Of a DNA stretch of 64,000 nt, positions 1 to 8,206 are shown piece by piece. The translations under genes and the position numbers were made by a program. Where the stretch lies: NCBI RefSeq assembly GCF_008123515.1, contig NZ_VSSR01000008.1, positions 62,001 to 126,000 on the forward strand. The letters run 5' to 3'. The notes below the pieces were generated by a model. It ran no database searches. It saw only the letters and a program-made list of their open reading frames with translations, and was not told where the DNA came from. How positions within the stretch are numbered: position 1 is the first letter of the stretch; each line of letters starts with the position of its first letter. Source of the DNA: Bradyrhizobium cytisi. GTDB lineage: Bacteria; Pseudomonadota; Alphaproteobacteria; Rhizobiales; Xanthobacteraceae.

Positions 1-337
1 GCAGCTGCTGTAGCTGCGCGCGACTGAACATATGACCTCGTACCAATGCGAATGGTGAGGACACTCCGCTGTCAACCTTGCCTGAAGGTTGCGCGAAAAC
101 GCGAGTGCGTCGCTTCGCAGGCGAGGCGATGCAGTTTTACAAGAACTTCGGACGACGCAGGCGGTCCGACGGCAATGGACTGGCGATCGAACGCGTCACC
201 GCGCGATCGGCTGCAGCCTGCTGCATCAGGTCTGGCGTCAGGAGGTCGATTACGGGCACATCATGTGCCGTCACTTCCGCCGGTCACGGCGGGGGACCGT
301 GCTCCCTTGGGAGCACGGTCGTCTTCGAAGCGGGAGC
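1..337. other. Non-coding stretch downstream of flagellin 1
   Basis: I see no convincing gene here. The open frames on the plus strand lack a good ribosome binding site and do not look like a known family. The right part holds the probable terminator of the first flagellin gene. Confidence 0.4.
295..320 (-). terminator. Probable terminator of flagellin 1
   Basis: A near-perfect hairpin with an 11-12 bp GC-rich stem (GACCGTGCTCC paired with GGAGCACGGTC) lies 18 bases past the stop codon of flagellin 1. There is no T tract after it on the minus strand, so Rho-independent termination is inferred from stem strength and position only. Confidence 0.5.
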
Positions 338-1246
338 TTACTTGAACAGCGAGAGGATGCTCTGGCTGTTCTGGTTGGCGATCGAGAGCGCTTGAACACC
401 GAGCTGCTGTTGGGTCTGTAGCGCCTGAAGGCGGGTGGATTCCGCGTTCATGTCGGCGTCGACGAGCTGACCGACACCGCGCGTCACCGAGTCCATCAAG
501 GTCTTGACGAAATCCGTGTTGGTCGCAATCCGATTCTTGACGGCGCCGAGGTCGGCAGCAGCCGAAGCCACCGAGTTGATCGCAGCGGTGACCTTCGTGA
601 TGTAGCCGCTGAGCGTGGTCTGGTCAGCCGCCGAATCGGTCAGCGTGCTGATGTCGATCGTGTTGACCGACGCGCCACCGCTCACGGTGTCCAGGATACC
701 GGTGGTGGACGAGGTATAGAGCGAGTAGTTGGAGATCGTCAGGGTGATGGAGCCGATGGTCGGCGTGCCACCGACGCGGGAGAACGACGACACCAGGTCG
801 AAGGTCGCCGGCGTAGCCGTCGTCGTGCTCAGCCAGTTCACGCCGTTGAAGGTTGCCGCCGCGGCGGTGCCCTGCATCTGCTGCTGGATCTGGGTGATGT
901 CGGCCTGGATCTTGGTGCGGTCGATACCGGCGGTCTTGGCTTCGACCAGCAGCGCCTGCAGCTTGGTGAGGCCGCCGGTGTTGTCGCCCACAACCGCGGT
1001 CAGAGCGGTATATTCGGTGTCGACGGTCGCAGCCGACAGACCGAGCGAGTCGGAGACGGCGGAGAGCGCGGCGTTGTCCGCACGCATCGAGGTCGCGATC
1101 GACCAGTAGGCAGCGTTGTCCGAAGCGGTCGCGACGCGCTGGCCGGTCGAGATCCGGTTTTCGGTGGTCTGGAGGCTGGAGCTGACATTGCGCAGCGTCT
1201 GCAGCGCGGTCATTGCGGCGGAGTTGGTGAGAAGGCTGGAGCTCAT
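338..1246 (-). CDS. fliC: Flagellin (tandem copy 1)
   Basis: 302-residue flagellin, the filament subunit exported through the flagellar type III apparatus. The conserved N-terminal D0/D1 helix (SSLLTNSAAMTALQTL) and the C-terminal helix (LGVQALSIANQNSQSILSLF) are both present, separated by a short variable middle, giving the compact size usual in Bradyrhizobium. I place the start at 1246 rather than the in-frame ATG at 1288, because AAGGGGAC stands just before it and the mature-type N-terminus begins there. It is almost identical to copy 2 over the central and 5' parts. The next flagellin lies upstream on the same strand, and its own leader structure precedes this gene. The symbol follows family usage; the exact fliC number cannot be told. 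Confidence 0.95.
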   Translation of the reverse strand: MSSSLLTNSAAMTALQTLRNVSSSLQTTENRISTGQRVATASDNAAYWSIATSMRADNAALSAVSDSLGLSAATVDTEYTALTAVVGDNTGGLTKLQALLVEAKTAGIDRTKIQADITQIQQQMQGTAAAATFNGVNWLSTTTATPATFDLVSSFSRVGGTPTIGSITLTISNYSLYTSSTTGILDTVSGGASVNTIDISTLTDSAADQTTLSGYITKVTAAINSVASAAADLGAVKNRIATNTDFVKTLMDSVTRGVGQLVDADMNAESTRLQALQTQQQLGVQALSIANQNSQSILSLFK

Positions 1247-1287
1247 GTTTGACGTCCCCTTGAAAACGAATTGAAATTTTTGGGACA

Positions 1288-1361
1288 TACCGGGCTTGCA
1301 CCGGTACGACAGGGCGGCATCATGCCTTTGGGCTGCGGAAAAGCGCGCTCAACCTGTCGTA
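1288..1361 (-). promoter_or_regulatory. Structured 5' leader upstream of flagellin 1
   Basis: On the minus strand this leader ends 41 bases before the flagellin start. Nearest the gene is a perfect 6-bp hairpin (TACCGG, 7-base loop, CCGGTA; 1288-1306). Adjoining it is a 9-bp helix between TACGACAGG and CCTGTCGTA (1305-1313 with 1353-1361) that encloses about 39 bases. The same fold recurs before the other two flagellins, with changes that keep the pairing. A post-transcriptional role, for example as a FlbT/FlaF-type target, is inference. It may match the published flg-Rhizobiales RNA motif, which I name from memory. Confidence 0.65.
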
Positions 1362-1475
1362 ACGGCGGCGATAGCATGCGGAGTTTGTGCGAAGCTTGTG
1401 GCTCCGTGACCGGACCGCAATTCGAGGCGCGAAATCGCGCCTTTGACGTTCGAACAACGCAGGCCAAAATGATAA

Positions 1476-1503
1476 GGGCCGCGCTTCGCGAGAAGCGCGG
1501 CCC
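1476..1503 (-). terminator. Terminator of flagellin 2
   Basis: A perfect 12-bp stem (GGGCCGCGCTTC with GAAGCGCGGCCC) with a GCGA tetraloop lies 20 bases past the stop of flagellin 2. It is followed on the minus strand by a T-rich run (TTATCATTTT). The same hairpin recurs at 2652-2679 after flagellin 3. Confidence 0.85.
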
Positions 1504-1522
1504 CCTCAGATGGTTTTCAGGC

Positions 1523-2431
1523 TTAGCGGAACAGCGAGAGGATGCTCTGGCTGTTCTGGTTGGCGATCGAGAGCGCCTGAACACCGAGCTGCTGCTGGGT
1601 CTGGAGCGCCTGGAGGCGGGTGGATTCTGCATTCATGTCGGCGTCGACGAGCTGACCGACACCGCGATTCACCGAGTCCATCAAGCTCTTGACGAAGTCC
1701 GTGTTGGTCGAGATGCGGTTCTTGACGGCACCGAGGTCGGCGGCCGCCGAAGCCACCGAGTTGATCGCAGCGGTGACCTGCGTGATGTAGCCGCTGAGCG
1801 TGGTCTGGTCAGCCGCCGAATCGGTCAGCGTGCTGATGTCGATCGTGTTGACCGACGCGCCACCGCTCACGGTGTCCAGGATACCGGTGGTGGACGAGGT
1901 ATAGAGCGAGTAGTTGGAGATCGTCAGGGTGATGGAGCCGATGGTCGGCGTGCCACCGACGCGGGAGAACGACGACACCAGGTCGAAGGTCGCCGGCGTA
2001 GCCGTCGTCGTGCTCAGCCAGTTCACGCCGTTGAAGGTTGCCGCCGCGGCGGTGCCCTGCATCTGCTGCTGGATCTGAGTGACGTCGGCCTGGATCTTGG
2101 TGCGATCAATGCCGGCGGTCTTGGCTTCGACCAGCAGCGCCTGCAGCTTGGTCAGGCCACCGGTGCTGTCGCCGACAACCGCAGTGAGAGCGGTATATTC
2201 GGTGTCGACGGTCGCGGCCGACAGACCGAGCGAGTCGGAGACGGCGGAAAGCGCGGCGTTGTCCGCACGCATCGAGGTTGCGATCGACCAATAGGCGGCG
2301 TTGTCCGAAGCGGTGGCCACGCGCTGGCCGGTCGAGATCCGGTTTTCAGTGGTCTGGAGGCTGGAGCTGACGTTGCGCAGCGTCTGCAGCGCGGTCATTG
2401 CGGCGGAGTTGGTGAGAAGGCTAGAACCCAT
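1523..2431 (-). CDS. fliC: Flagellin (tandem copy 2)
   Basis: 302-residue flagellin with intact N- and C-terminal D0/D1 helices, ending LFR. The annotatable longer frame to 2602 runs through the leader hairpin and is not used: AAAGGGAC stands before the ATG at 2431, and MGSSLLTNS is the normal flagellin N-terminus. Long stretches, including the middle third, are identical at DNA level to copy 1, more than the flanks would predict. This suggests recent duplication or gene conversion. Each copy has its own leader and terminator, so each is probably its own transcription unit. Confidence 0.95.
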   Translation of the reverse strand: MGSSLLTNSAAMTALQTLRNVSSSLQTTENRISTGQRVATASDNAAYWSIATSMRADNAALSAVSDSLGLSAATVDTEYTALTAVVGDSTGGLTKLQALLVEAKTAGIDRTKIQADVTQIQQQMQGTAAAATFNGVNWLSTTTATPATFDLVSSFSRVGGTPTIGSITLTISNYSLYTSSTTGILDTVSGGASVNTIDISTLTDSAADQTTLSGYITQVTAAINSVASAAADLGAVKNRISTNTDFVKSLMDSVNRGVGQLVDADMNAESTRLQALQTQQQLGVQALSIANQNSQSILSLFR

Positions 2432-2469
2432 TTTGATGTCCCTTTGAAGATAGAGTTGATTTGGGGACA

Positions 2470-2543
2470 TACCGGACTTGCACCGGTACGACAGGGCGGC
2501 CTCATGCCTTTGGGCTGCGGAAAAGAAGGCCCAACCTGTCGTA
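2470..2543 (-). promoter_or_regulatory. Structured 5' leader upstream of flagellin 2
   Basis: Same architecture as at flagellin 1: hairpin TACCGG/CCGGTA at 2470-2488 with a 7-base loop, and outer 9-bp helix 2487-2495 with 2535-2543. It ends 38 bases before the start codon. The enclosed part keeps the run CCCAAAGGCATGA on the minus strand. Confidence 0.65.
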
Positions 2544-2651
2544 GCAGCGACCGTAGCGCGCGAAGCTTGTGCGGGGCTTGTGGCCCTGTGTCCTGGCCGC
2601 AACAGCGCAGCCGAAATTGCTGCGTGCGCGGAACGTCACATCAAACGAGAA

Positions 2652-2679
2652 GGGCCGCGCTTCGCGAGAAGCGCGGCCC
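2652..2679 (-). terminator. Terminator of flagellin 3
   Basis: Same 12-bp stem and GCGA loop as the hairpin at 1476-1503, placed 21 bases past the stop of flagellin 3 and followed by TTCTCGTTTG on the minus strand. Confidence 0.8.
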
Positions 2680-2700
2680 TCCCCCAGATGGTTTTCAGGC

Positions 2701-3606
2701 TTAGCGGAACAGCGAGAGGATGCTCTGGCTGCTGCTGTTGGCGATCGAAAGCGCCTGAACGCCGAGCTGCTGCTGGACCTGGAGAGCCGACAACCGGGTG
2801 GACTCCTGGTTCATGTCGGCGTCGACGAGCTGGCCGATACCGCGCGTCACCGAGTCCATCAGCGACTTCACGAAGTCCGTGTTGGTCGAGATACGGTTCT
2901 TCACGGCGCCGAGGTTCGCGGCAGCGGAAGCCACCGAGTTGATCGCAGAAGTCACCTTCGCGATGTAGCCATCGAGCGTGGTCTGGTCGGCCGCTGAATC
3001 GGTCAGCGTGGAGATGTCGATCGTGTTGACCGATGCACCACCGCTCACCGTGTCCAGGATACCGGTGGTGGACGAGCTATAGAGCGCATAGTTGGCAGTG
3101 GTCAGCGTGATCGAGCCGGTGGTCGGCGTGCTGCCGACGCGGGAGTACGACGACACCAGGTCGACCGTCGCCGGCGTGGCCGTCGTCGTGCTCAGCCAGT
3201 TCACGCCGTTGAAGGTTGCCGCCGCGGCGGTGCCCTGCATCTGCTGCTGGATCTGGGTGACGTCGGCCTGGATCTTGGTCCGGTCGATACCCGCGGTCTT
3301 GGCTTCGACCAGCAGCGACTGCAGCTTGGTCAGGCCGCCGGTGCTGTCGCCGACAACCGAAGTCAGAGCGGTATATTCTGTGTCGACGGTCGCGGCCGAC
3401 AGACCGAGCGAGTCGGAGACCGCGGAGAGCGCGGCGTTATCGGCGCGCATCGAGGTCGCGATGGACCAGTAGGCGGCGTTGTCCGAAGCGGTCGAGACGC
3501 GCTGGCCGGTCGAGATGCGGGTCTGCGTGGTGGCGAGTTGGGAGCTCACAGACCGCAGGGTCTGGAGGGCGGTCATGGCAGTCGAGTTCGTAAGCAGGCT
3601 TGACAT
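2701..3606 (-). CDS. fliC: Flagellin (tandem copy 3)
   Basis: 301-residue flagellin, more diverged than copies 1 and 2, for example in the N-terminal helix (LQTLRSVSSQLATTQ) and the C-terminal end (ANSSSQSILSLFR). The start at 3606 has CAAAGGGAC upstream and gives MSSLLTNSTAMTAL. It is the flagellin closest to the rest of the flagellar operon. It has its own leader hairpin and a 240-bp upstream region that should hold its promoter; I could not pick out a clear sigma-28 or sigma-54 site. Confidence 0.95.
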   Translation of the reverse strand: MSSLLTNSTAMTALQTLRSVSSQLATTQTRISTGQRVSTASDNAAYWSIATSMRADNAALSAVSDSLGLSAATVDTEYTALTSVVGDSTGGLTKLQSLLVEAKTAGIDRTKIQADVTQIQQQMQGTAAAATFNGVNWLSTTTATPATVDLVSSYSRVGSTPTTGSITLTTANYALYSSSTTGILDTVSGGASVNTIDISTLTDSAADQTTLDGYIAKVTSAINSVASAAANLGAVKNRISTNTDFVKSLMDSVTRGIGQLVDADMNQESTRLSALQVQQQLGVQALSIANSSSQSILSLFR

Positions 3607-3653
3607 TGCGAATGTCCCTTTGATGTACGCGTTACATTTTCACGAGGGGGACA

Positions 3654-3729
3654 TACCGGGCTTTCACCGGTACGGAGGGGCGGCATCATGCCTTTGGACT
3701 GATATGGGTGGGGTCCAACCCGCCGTGCC
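3654..3729 (-). promoter_or_regulatory. Structured 5' leader upstream of flagellin 3
   Basis: The hairpin stem TACCGG/CCGGTA (3654-3672) is unchanged, while the loop differs from the other copies. The outer helix (3669-3679 with 3719-3729) has different bases but still pairs, with one G-U type pair and one mismatch. Kept pairing with changed sequence is the best evidence that the fold matters. It ends 47 bases before the start codon. Confidence 0.6.
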
Positions 3730-3848
3730 GCATTGCTAGCACGCCGAATCTTGCTTCCGGATTAAGGCGGGCTTGAATTCCGCAGCAAAATCATATGGTT
3801 AATATTACTCTTCGCTAACCATAACCGGCCGCCTGGCGATCACCGTTG

Positions 3849-4589
3849 TTATGAGAACGACCGCACCAGTCCGGAGGCGAGCAGGTTCCAGCCGTCGATC
3901 AGCACGAAGAACAGCACCTTGAACGGCAGCGCGAGGATCGACGGCGGCATCATCATCATGCCCATCGACATAGTCAGCGTCGCCACGATCATGTCGATGA
4001 CGAGGAACGGCAGGATGATGAGGAAGCCAATCTCGAACGAACGCCGGAGCTCGGAGATCATGAACGCCGGGATGATAACGCGCATGTCGATGCGCTTGTC
4101 GTCGAACTTCCTGCGAAAGCTTTCCGCGGCGAGCGATTCGAACGTCTGCAGGTCCTTGTCGCGCACATGCGCCAGCATGAACTCGCGGAACGGATCGCTG
4201 ATCTTCAGATAAGCCTCTTCCTCCGAGATCTCGTTCTTCATCAGCGGCTGCACGCCGGTTTCCCAGGCGCGATCGAAGGTCGGCGCCATGACGTAGAAGG
4301 TCATGAACATGGCGAGGCTGATCAGCACGAGATTCGGAGGCGTCGTCTGAAGGCCGAGGCCGGCGCGTAGGAAGGAGAGCGCGACGGCGAAGCGCGTGAA
4401 GCTCGTCACCATGATGAGCAGCCCCGGTGCGACGGACAGCACCGTCAGCAGCGCCATGAGCTGGATGATGCGGCCGCTGGTCGAGCCGTTGCCCGGCGGC
4501 AGCAGCGAATTGAGGTCCGGAATCTGGGCGAACGCTACCTCGGGCAGCACGACCAGCAGCGATGCAAGCAGCAGGACTCTCAATTTCAC
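3849..4589 (-). CDS. fliP: Flagellar type III export protein FliP
   Basis: 246 residues. FliP is an inner-membrane core subunit of the export gate (FliP5-FliQ4-FliR1). A cleavable signal peptide (LLLASLLVVLPEVAFA) is followed by the family's membrane segments, including LSVAPGLLIMVTSFTR and the C-terminal LPFLVIDMIVATLTMS and MMPPSILALPFKVLF, and the charged loop with ELRRSFEIGF. The start overlaps the fliL stop by 4 bases. It is the last gene of the flagellar run before the flagellins; fliQ and fliR are not adjacent here. Confidence 0.97.
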   Translation of the reverse strand: MKLRVLLLASLLVVLPEVAFAQIPDLNSLLPPGNGSTSGRIIQLMALLTVLSVAPGLLIMVTSFTRFAVALSFLRAGLGLQTTPPNLVLISLAMFMTFYVMAPTFDRAWETGVQPLMKNEISEEEAYLKISDPFREFMLAHVRDKDLQTFESLAAESFRRKFDDKRIDMRVIIPAFMISELRRSFEIGFLIILPFLVIDMIVATLTMSMGMMMMPPSILALPFKVLFFVLIDGWNLLASGLVRSFS

Positions 4590-5029
4590 TGGATCACCAA
4601 CGTCTCAATGATCAATTCGCGGACTTTGCCGGACGAGCGGATGCTGGCGCGTTCGGACAGGTCGTCGCGCAGATGCTGGAGCCCGCGCGTGCCTTCGAAC
4701 TGCGTGACCGAGGCGGACCGCAAGTAAGTGACGATGTCCTCGCTGATGTGAGCGGCCAGGATGCCGGCATCCTCGTCGCTCATGCTGTCGGTCACCATGG
4801 AGGCCTCGACCCGGGCCCAATTGTTGGCCGGCGACGCGAGATTGGTCACGATCGGAGACAACTTCCGGAGCCGCGCGCTGCCGGCGTAGCTCGACGCGAC
4901 CGGCGGCGGGGTGGCCCCCTTCTTTGCGTCGGCAACGCGCTCGGCAGCGGCAAACAGGTGCAGGCCCGCAAGCGCGCCCGCGCCGATCGCGACCAGGGTC
5001 AGCACGACGATGGCGGCAATCAGGCGCAT
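4586..5029 (-). CDS. fliL: FliL-type basal-body protein
   Basis: 147 residues: one N-terminal membrane helix (LIAAIVVLTLVAIGAGALAG), then a periplasmic domain ending in LVIQ. FliL proteins surround the stator and help torque or stator retention. I use the ATG at 5029, which has AGGGGGCG before it, over the GTG at 5047. Similarity to FliL is modest in sequence, but size, topology and the place between flgH and fliP fit the rhizobial gene order. Confidence 0.85.
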   Translation of the reverse strand: MRLIAAIVVLTLVAIGAGALAGLHLFAAAERVADAKKGATPPPVASSYAGSARLRKLSPIVTNLASPANNWARVEASMVTDSMSDEDAGILAAHISEDIVTYLRSASVTQFEGTRGLQHLRDDLSERASIRSSGKVRELIIETLVIQ

Positions 5030-5059
5030 GACGCCCCCTGCTCCCACGACGCGCGAGTC

Positions 5060-5755
5060 TCAGAACGGTGCCACGGCATCATAGATCCGGTGACCCCATC
5101 CAGGTTGCTGCACGTCAGACAGATTTCCGCGACCGCCATAGGCCACGCGTGCCTCGGCGATCTTCTCGTAGGAGATCGTGTTGGTTCGCGAAATATCGCG
5201 TGGACGCACGATACCGCCGACGTTGAGCACGCGCATCTCCGTGTTGATACCAAATTCCTGCGACCCGCTGATCATCATATTTCCGTTCGGCAACACGTCG
5301 GTGACGACCGCCGCAATGGAAAGCTTGATGTCCTCGGAGCGGTCGATCTGGCCGTTGCCCTTGATCTGGGAATTGGTGTTGAGGTTGGCGTTGGCCTGGC
5401 CCTTGTCCTGCCATCCTGCGACGTCCATCAGCCAGTTCAGCCCGAACTGGATCTGCGAATCGCGCGCGCGGTTGGTCTTGTTGTCGAGCTTGGCCTTGTC
5501 TTGCATCGAGATGATCACCGTGACCACGTCGCCGACGCGCCGGGCGCGGGGATCGCGGTAGAGGTCGGTGCCGTCATCCCAGGTCGAGCGATAGCTGACG
5601 GGCGTGCGCATGCGGGGCGTCACCGGGATCGGTTCGGCCGGCGTCCTCAGGCCGCTGCCCACGGGCGACAGTTTCGGGCCGGTCAGGATTTCTGCCGGAT
5701 CATGGGAGCATCCGCCAAGAAGCACGAGCGACAGGAGGAGGATCGGCTTCTTCAT
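5060..5755 (-). CDS. flgH: Flagellar L-ring lipoprotein FlgH
   Basis: 231 residues. FlgH forms the outer-membrane L ring around the rod. A lipoprotein signal with lipobox LLGGC ends near residue 16. The family core follows: SYRSTWDDGTDLYRDPRARRVGD, a VVTVIISMQDKA strand, and the C-terminal GGIVRPRDISRTNTI. The start codon overlaps the upstream motE stop (TAATG). Confidence 0.96.
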   Translation of the reverse strand: MKKPILLLSLVLLGGCSHDPAEILTGPKLSPVGSGLRTPAEPIPVTPRMRTPVSYRSTWDDGTDLYRDPRARRVGDVVTVIISMQDKAKLDNKTNRARDSQIQFGLNWLMDVAGWQDKGQANANLNTNSQIKGNGQIDRSEDIKLSIAAVVTDVLPNGNMMISGSQEFGINTEMRVLNVGGIVRPRDISRTNTISYEKIAEARVAYGGRGNLSDVQQPGWGHRIYDAVAPF

Positions 5756-6522
5756 TACTTGGTCTTCCCGTCATCCGCGCGACGCATTCCACCGAGCAGG
5801 TCGGCGAGATGTGCTGCGCGCCCGGTCTCCATCTCGTTGAAAATTGCGCTCGAACTCCTCGGGCTGAGCTTTGCGAGCACCGCGGCGGCCGTCTCGTCCG
5901 CCATGCCGGCGATCTGCGTGGCGGCAGCGTCCGGCTTCATGCGCGAATAGATCTCGACGACGCTCGCTTCCGCTTTCTTCAGGAAGTCGTCGCGCAGCGC
6001 CATCCACTTCTCGTATTCGGCGCGCTTGGCCTCAACTTCGACGATCCGCTCCCGCAGCAGGCTCTCAGCCTTCTCCAGCTCTTTCAGCTGCCATGCGAGC
6101 CTGGCGTCGACGGCGGGATCGGCCACGTTGCTGCAGAACAGCGCAACTTCGTTGTCCCCAGGCGCGGCAGCTTGAGCCGGCGCCGGCTTCGGCGGCGCCG
6201 CGACGCTGCCGGACTTCGCCGGACGCGTCGGCACAGGTGCGGGGGCCGGTGCCGGCGGAGGAGCCTCTGTCGGGACCGCTCCCGTGATGGCGGGACCCGA
6301 ATCTTCGGCCGCCCAGGCTGTTGCCCTCGAATTATCGCTCGGGACCGACGTCGCCGGAGCGTGCGGCTTCTGCGGGCCGGGCGCGCGGGCACGGGCGAAG
6401 GAAAGTAAATTGAGCGGCTTCGACGACTTCTGCTCGTCCAGCGCCAGCGCGGGCGAAGCGCCCGCGAGCGCGAACATCGCGGCCAGGAGAAGAAGTTGCG
6501 CTATGTGGTCCAGCTTCAGCAT
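5755..6522 (-). CDS. motE: MotE-type motility protein (MgtE-N-like domain)
   Basis: 255 residues from the ATG at 6522: signal peptide (LLLLAAMFALAGASPALA), a Pro/Ala-rich linker, a coiled coil (about residues 145-185), then a domain with IYSRMKPDAAATQIAGM and VLAKLSPRSSSAIFNEM, the repeat pattern of the MgtE N-terminal domain. In Sinorhizobium the protein in this slot, MotE, is a periplasmic chaperone for MotC. The position between flgI and flgH is the same. The linker is low-complexity and likely exported. The longer frame to 6558 has no extra support. Confidence 0.8.
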   Translation of the reverse strand: MLKLDHIAQLLLLAAMFALAGASPALALDEQKSSKPLNLLSFARARAPGPQKPHAPATSVPSDNSRATAWAAEDSGPAITGAVPTEAPPPAPAPAPVPTRPAKSGSVAAPPKPAPAQAAAPGDNEVALFCSNVADPAVDARLAWQLKELEKAESLLRERIVEVEAKRAEYEKWMALRDDFLKKAEASVVEIYSRMKPDAAATQIAGMADETAAAVLAKLSPRSSSAIFNEMETGRAAHLADLLGGMRRADDGKTK

Positions 6523-6589
6523 CGGATCGCGTGCGATTCTCGGTCGAGACCAGAGCATTGAGCGACCAAGCTTGCACGACGCTTGTGCA

Positions 6590-7720
6590 TCATTGCACGA
6601 TGACTTCAGCCTGTAGCGCGCCCGCCGTCTTGATCGCCTGGAGGATTGCGATGATGCCGGACGGCTTCAGTCCGATCTGGTTCAGCCCGCGCACGAGGCG
6701 CTGGAGGTCGACACCGCTCAGGATCGCCACCTGCGACCCGGCCTCGTTGGCCTCGACGATGGTCTGGGGCACCACGACCGTCTGGCCTTGCGAGAACGGC
6801 GCCGGCTGCGACACCACGGGCAGCTCGGTGACACGGACGGTCAGATTGCCGTGGGTGACGGCGACAGTGGAGATTCGCACGTCGCGACCGATCACCACCG
6901 TTCCGGTGCGTTCGTTGATCACTACCCGCGCCGGCGTGTCTGGCTCGACGGTGAGTTCGCCGATCTCGGCGAGGAAGCGGACCGGTCCGACATAGCGTGG
7001 CTTGGACAGCACGATGGTCCGGTAGTCGCGCTCGAAGGCGATCTGGGCGCGATAGCGGCCGCCGGCATAGCGATTGACGGCGTCGAGGATTCGCGTCGCA
7101 GTGACGAAATCGGGGTTCTTCAGCTCGAGCACCAGGTATTCCATCTCGTGCAGGCTGCCCTGCACCTCGCGCTCGACCAGCGCGCCGTTCGGAATGCGGC
7201 CCGCCGTCGGCGTGCCCTGGCTGACGTTCTGGGCCTGGCCTCCGACGCTGTAACCGGCGACCGTGACCGCACCTTGTGCCACTGCGTAGACCGCACCGTC
7301 CGCCGCGCGCAGCGAGGTCATCACCAGCGTGCCGCCGAGCAGAGACGTCGCATCTCCCAGCGACGATACCGTCACGTCCATCCGCTCGCCCGGTCCGATC
7401 GACGGCTGCAGGTCGGCGGTCACCATCACGGCGGCGACGTTGCGCGTGCGCAGCGTCGTCGGCCGCGACGGATTGTTCGTGCTCGTCGTCTCGTTCCGGA
7501 CATTGATGCCCATGTTTTCGAGCATCGACTGCAGCGACTGTTCCGTGAACGGCGCGTTGCGCAGGGTGTCGCCGGTGCCGTTAAGGCCGATGACGAGGCC
7601 GTAGCCGACGATCTGGTTTTCGCGCAATCCCTTGATGTCCGCGATGTCCTTGATGCGGACGGCGGCCTGGGCGCTGGCGGCGGAAACGATGAGGAGAAGC
7701 GCGATCAGGACTCTGGTCAT
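6590..7720 (-). CDS. flgI: Flagellar P-ring protein FlgI
   Basis: 376 residues, normal family length. A signal peptide (LIALLLIVSAASAQA) is followed by the signature VRIKDIADIKGLRENQIVGY and GLVIGLNGTGDT. FlgI assembles in the periplasm around the rod with help from FlgA, encoded just upstream; the two genes overlap by 4 bases. Confidence 0.98.
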   Translation of the reverse strand: MTRVLIALLLIVSAASAQAAVRIKDIADIKGLRENQIVGYGLVIGLNGTGDTLRNAPFTEQSLQSMLENMGINVRNETTSTNNPSRPTTLRTRNVAAVMVTADLQPSIGPGERMDVTVSSLGDATSLLGGTLVMTSLRAADGAVYAVAQGAVTVAGYSVGGQAQNVSQGTPTAGRIPNGALVEREVQGSLHEMEYLVLELKNPDFVTATRILDAVNRYAGGRYRAQIAFERDYRTIVLSKPRYVGPVRFLAEIGELTVEPDTPARVVINERTGTVVIGRDVRISTVAVTHGNLTVRVTELPVVSQPAPFSQGQTVVVPQTIVEANEAGSQVAILSGVDLQRLVRGLNQIGLKPSGIIAILQAIKTAGALQAEVIVQ

Positions 7721-8193
7721 GACCCGTCCGCGACCTTGACCGTGCCGTCCGGCTGGACGATGGCCCTGATCATCACGCCCGTGTCGGTGTTTCGCACGGT
7801 AATGAGCGAGCCAGGCGCACCGGATTGCATGGCCGCGCCGTAGGTCACGATCGACAGGCCAGAGTCTTCAACCACGACCTTGACCATGGCACCGCGGGCG
7901 ATGGTGAAGGGATCCTCCACCGAATTGGTTGGAATCGGCTGGCCCGGCAGCAACGACCGCCGCGCCATGCGGCCGACCAGGACCTGACGCCCTTCGATGA
8001 ACATGGCGACGCCGAGCACGTTCGGCGCAAAGACGCGCTCAGTGATCATGTCGTCCCTGATCAGCTCACCGGCGCGGATCGCTATCGCTGGCACGGGAAG
8101 CCGCCGCTCGTCTGCGGCGGCGGGCCGCGCGGAGACGAGAACCAGCAGCGCGGCGGCCAACCCGCGCGCGATCAGGCCCACCCTGTTCAACAT
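7717..8193 (-). CDS. flgA: P-ring assembly chaperone FlgA
   Basis: 158 residues from the ATG at 8193; the longer frame to 8271 would run into flgG and adds an arginine-rich stretch with no family match. A signal peptide is followed by the SAF domain (RLPVPAIAIRAGELIRDDMI) and the C-terminal SAF-like part (GAMVKVVVEDSGLSIVTYG, GSLITVRNTDTG). The last residues overlap the flgI start. Confidence 0.92.
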   Translation of the reverse strand: MLNRVGLIARGLAAALLVLVSARPAAADERRLPVPAIAIRAGELIRDDMITERVFAPNVLGVAMFIEGRQVLVGRMARRSLLPGQPIPTNSVEDPFTIARGAMVKVVVEDSGLSIVTYGAAMQSGAPGSLITVRNTDTGVMIRAIVQPDGTVKVADGS

Positions 8194-8206
8194 CGACACA
8201 CCGGAA

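Noticed and set aside
1362..1470. Sigma-28 or sigma-54 promoters before the flagellins
   Set aside because: Leaders 1 and 2 share an upstream block (about 1369-1402 and 2552-2584), but no box matches a known consensus well enough to call.
1271..2704. A 477-codon plus-strand frame across the flagellins
   Set aside because: It is antisense to two flagellins with clear N- and C-terminal signatures; long antisense frames are expected at this GC content.
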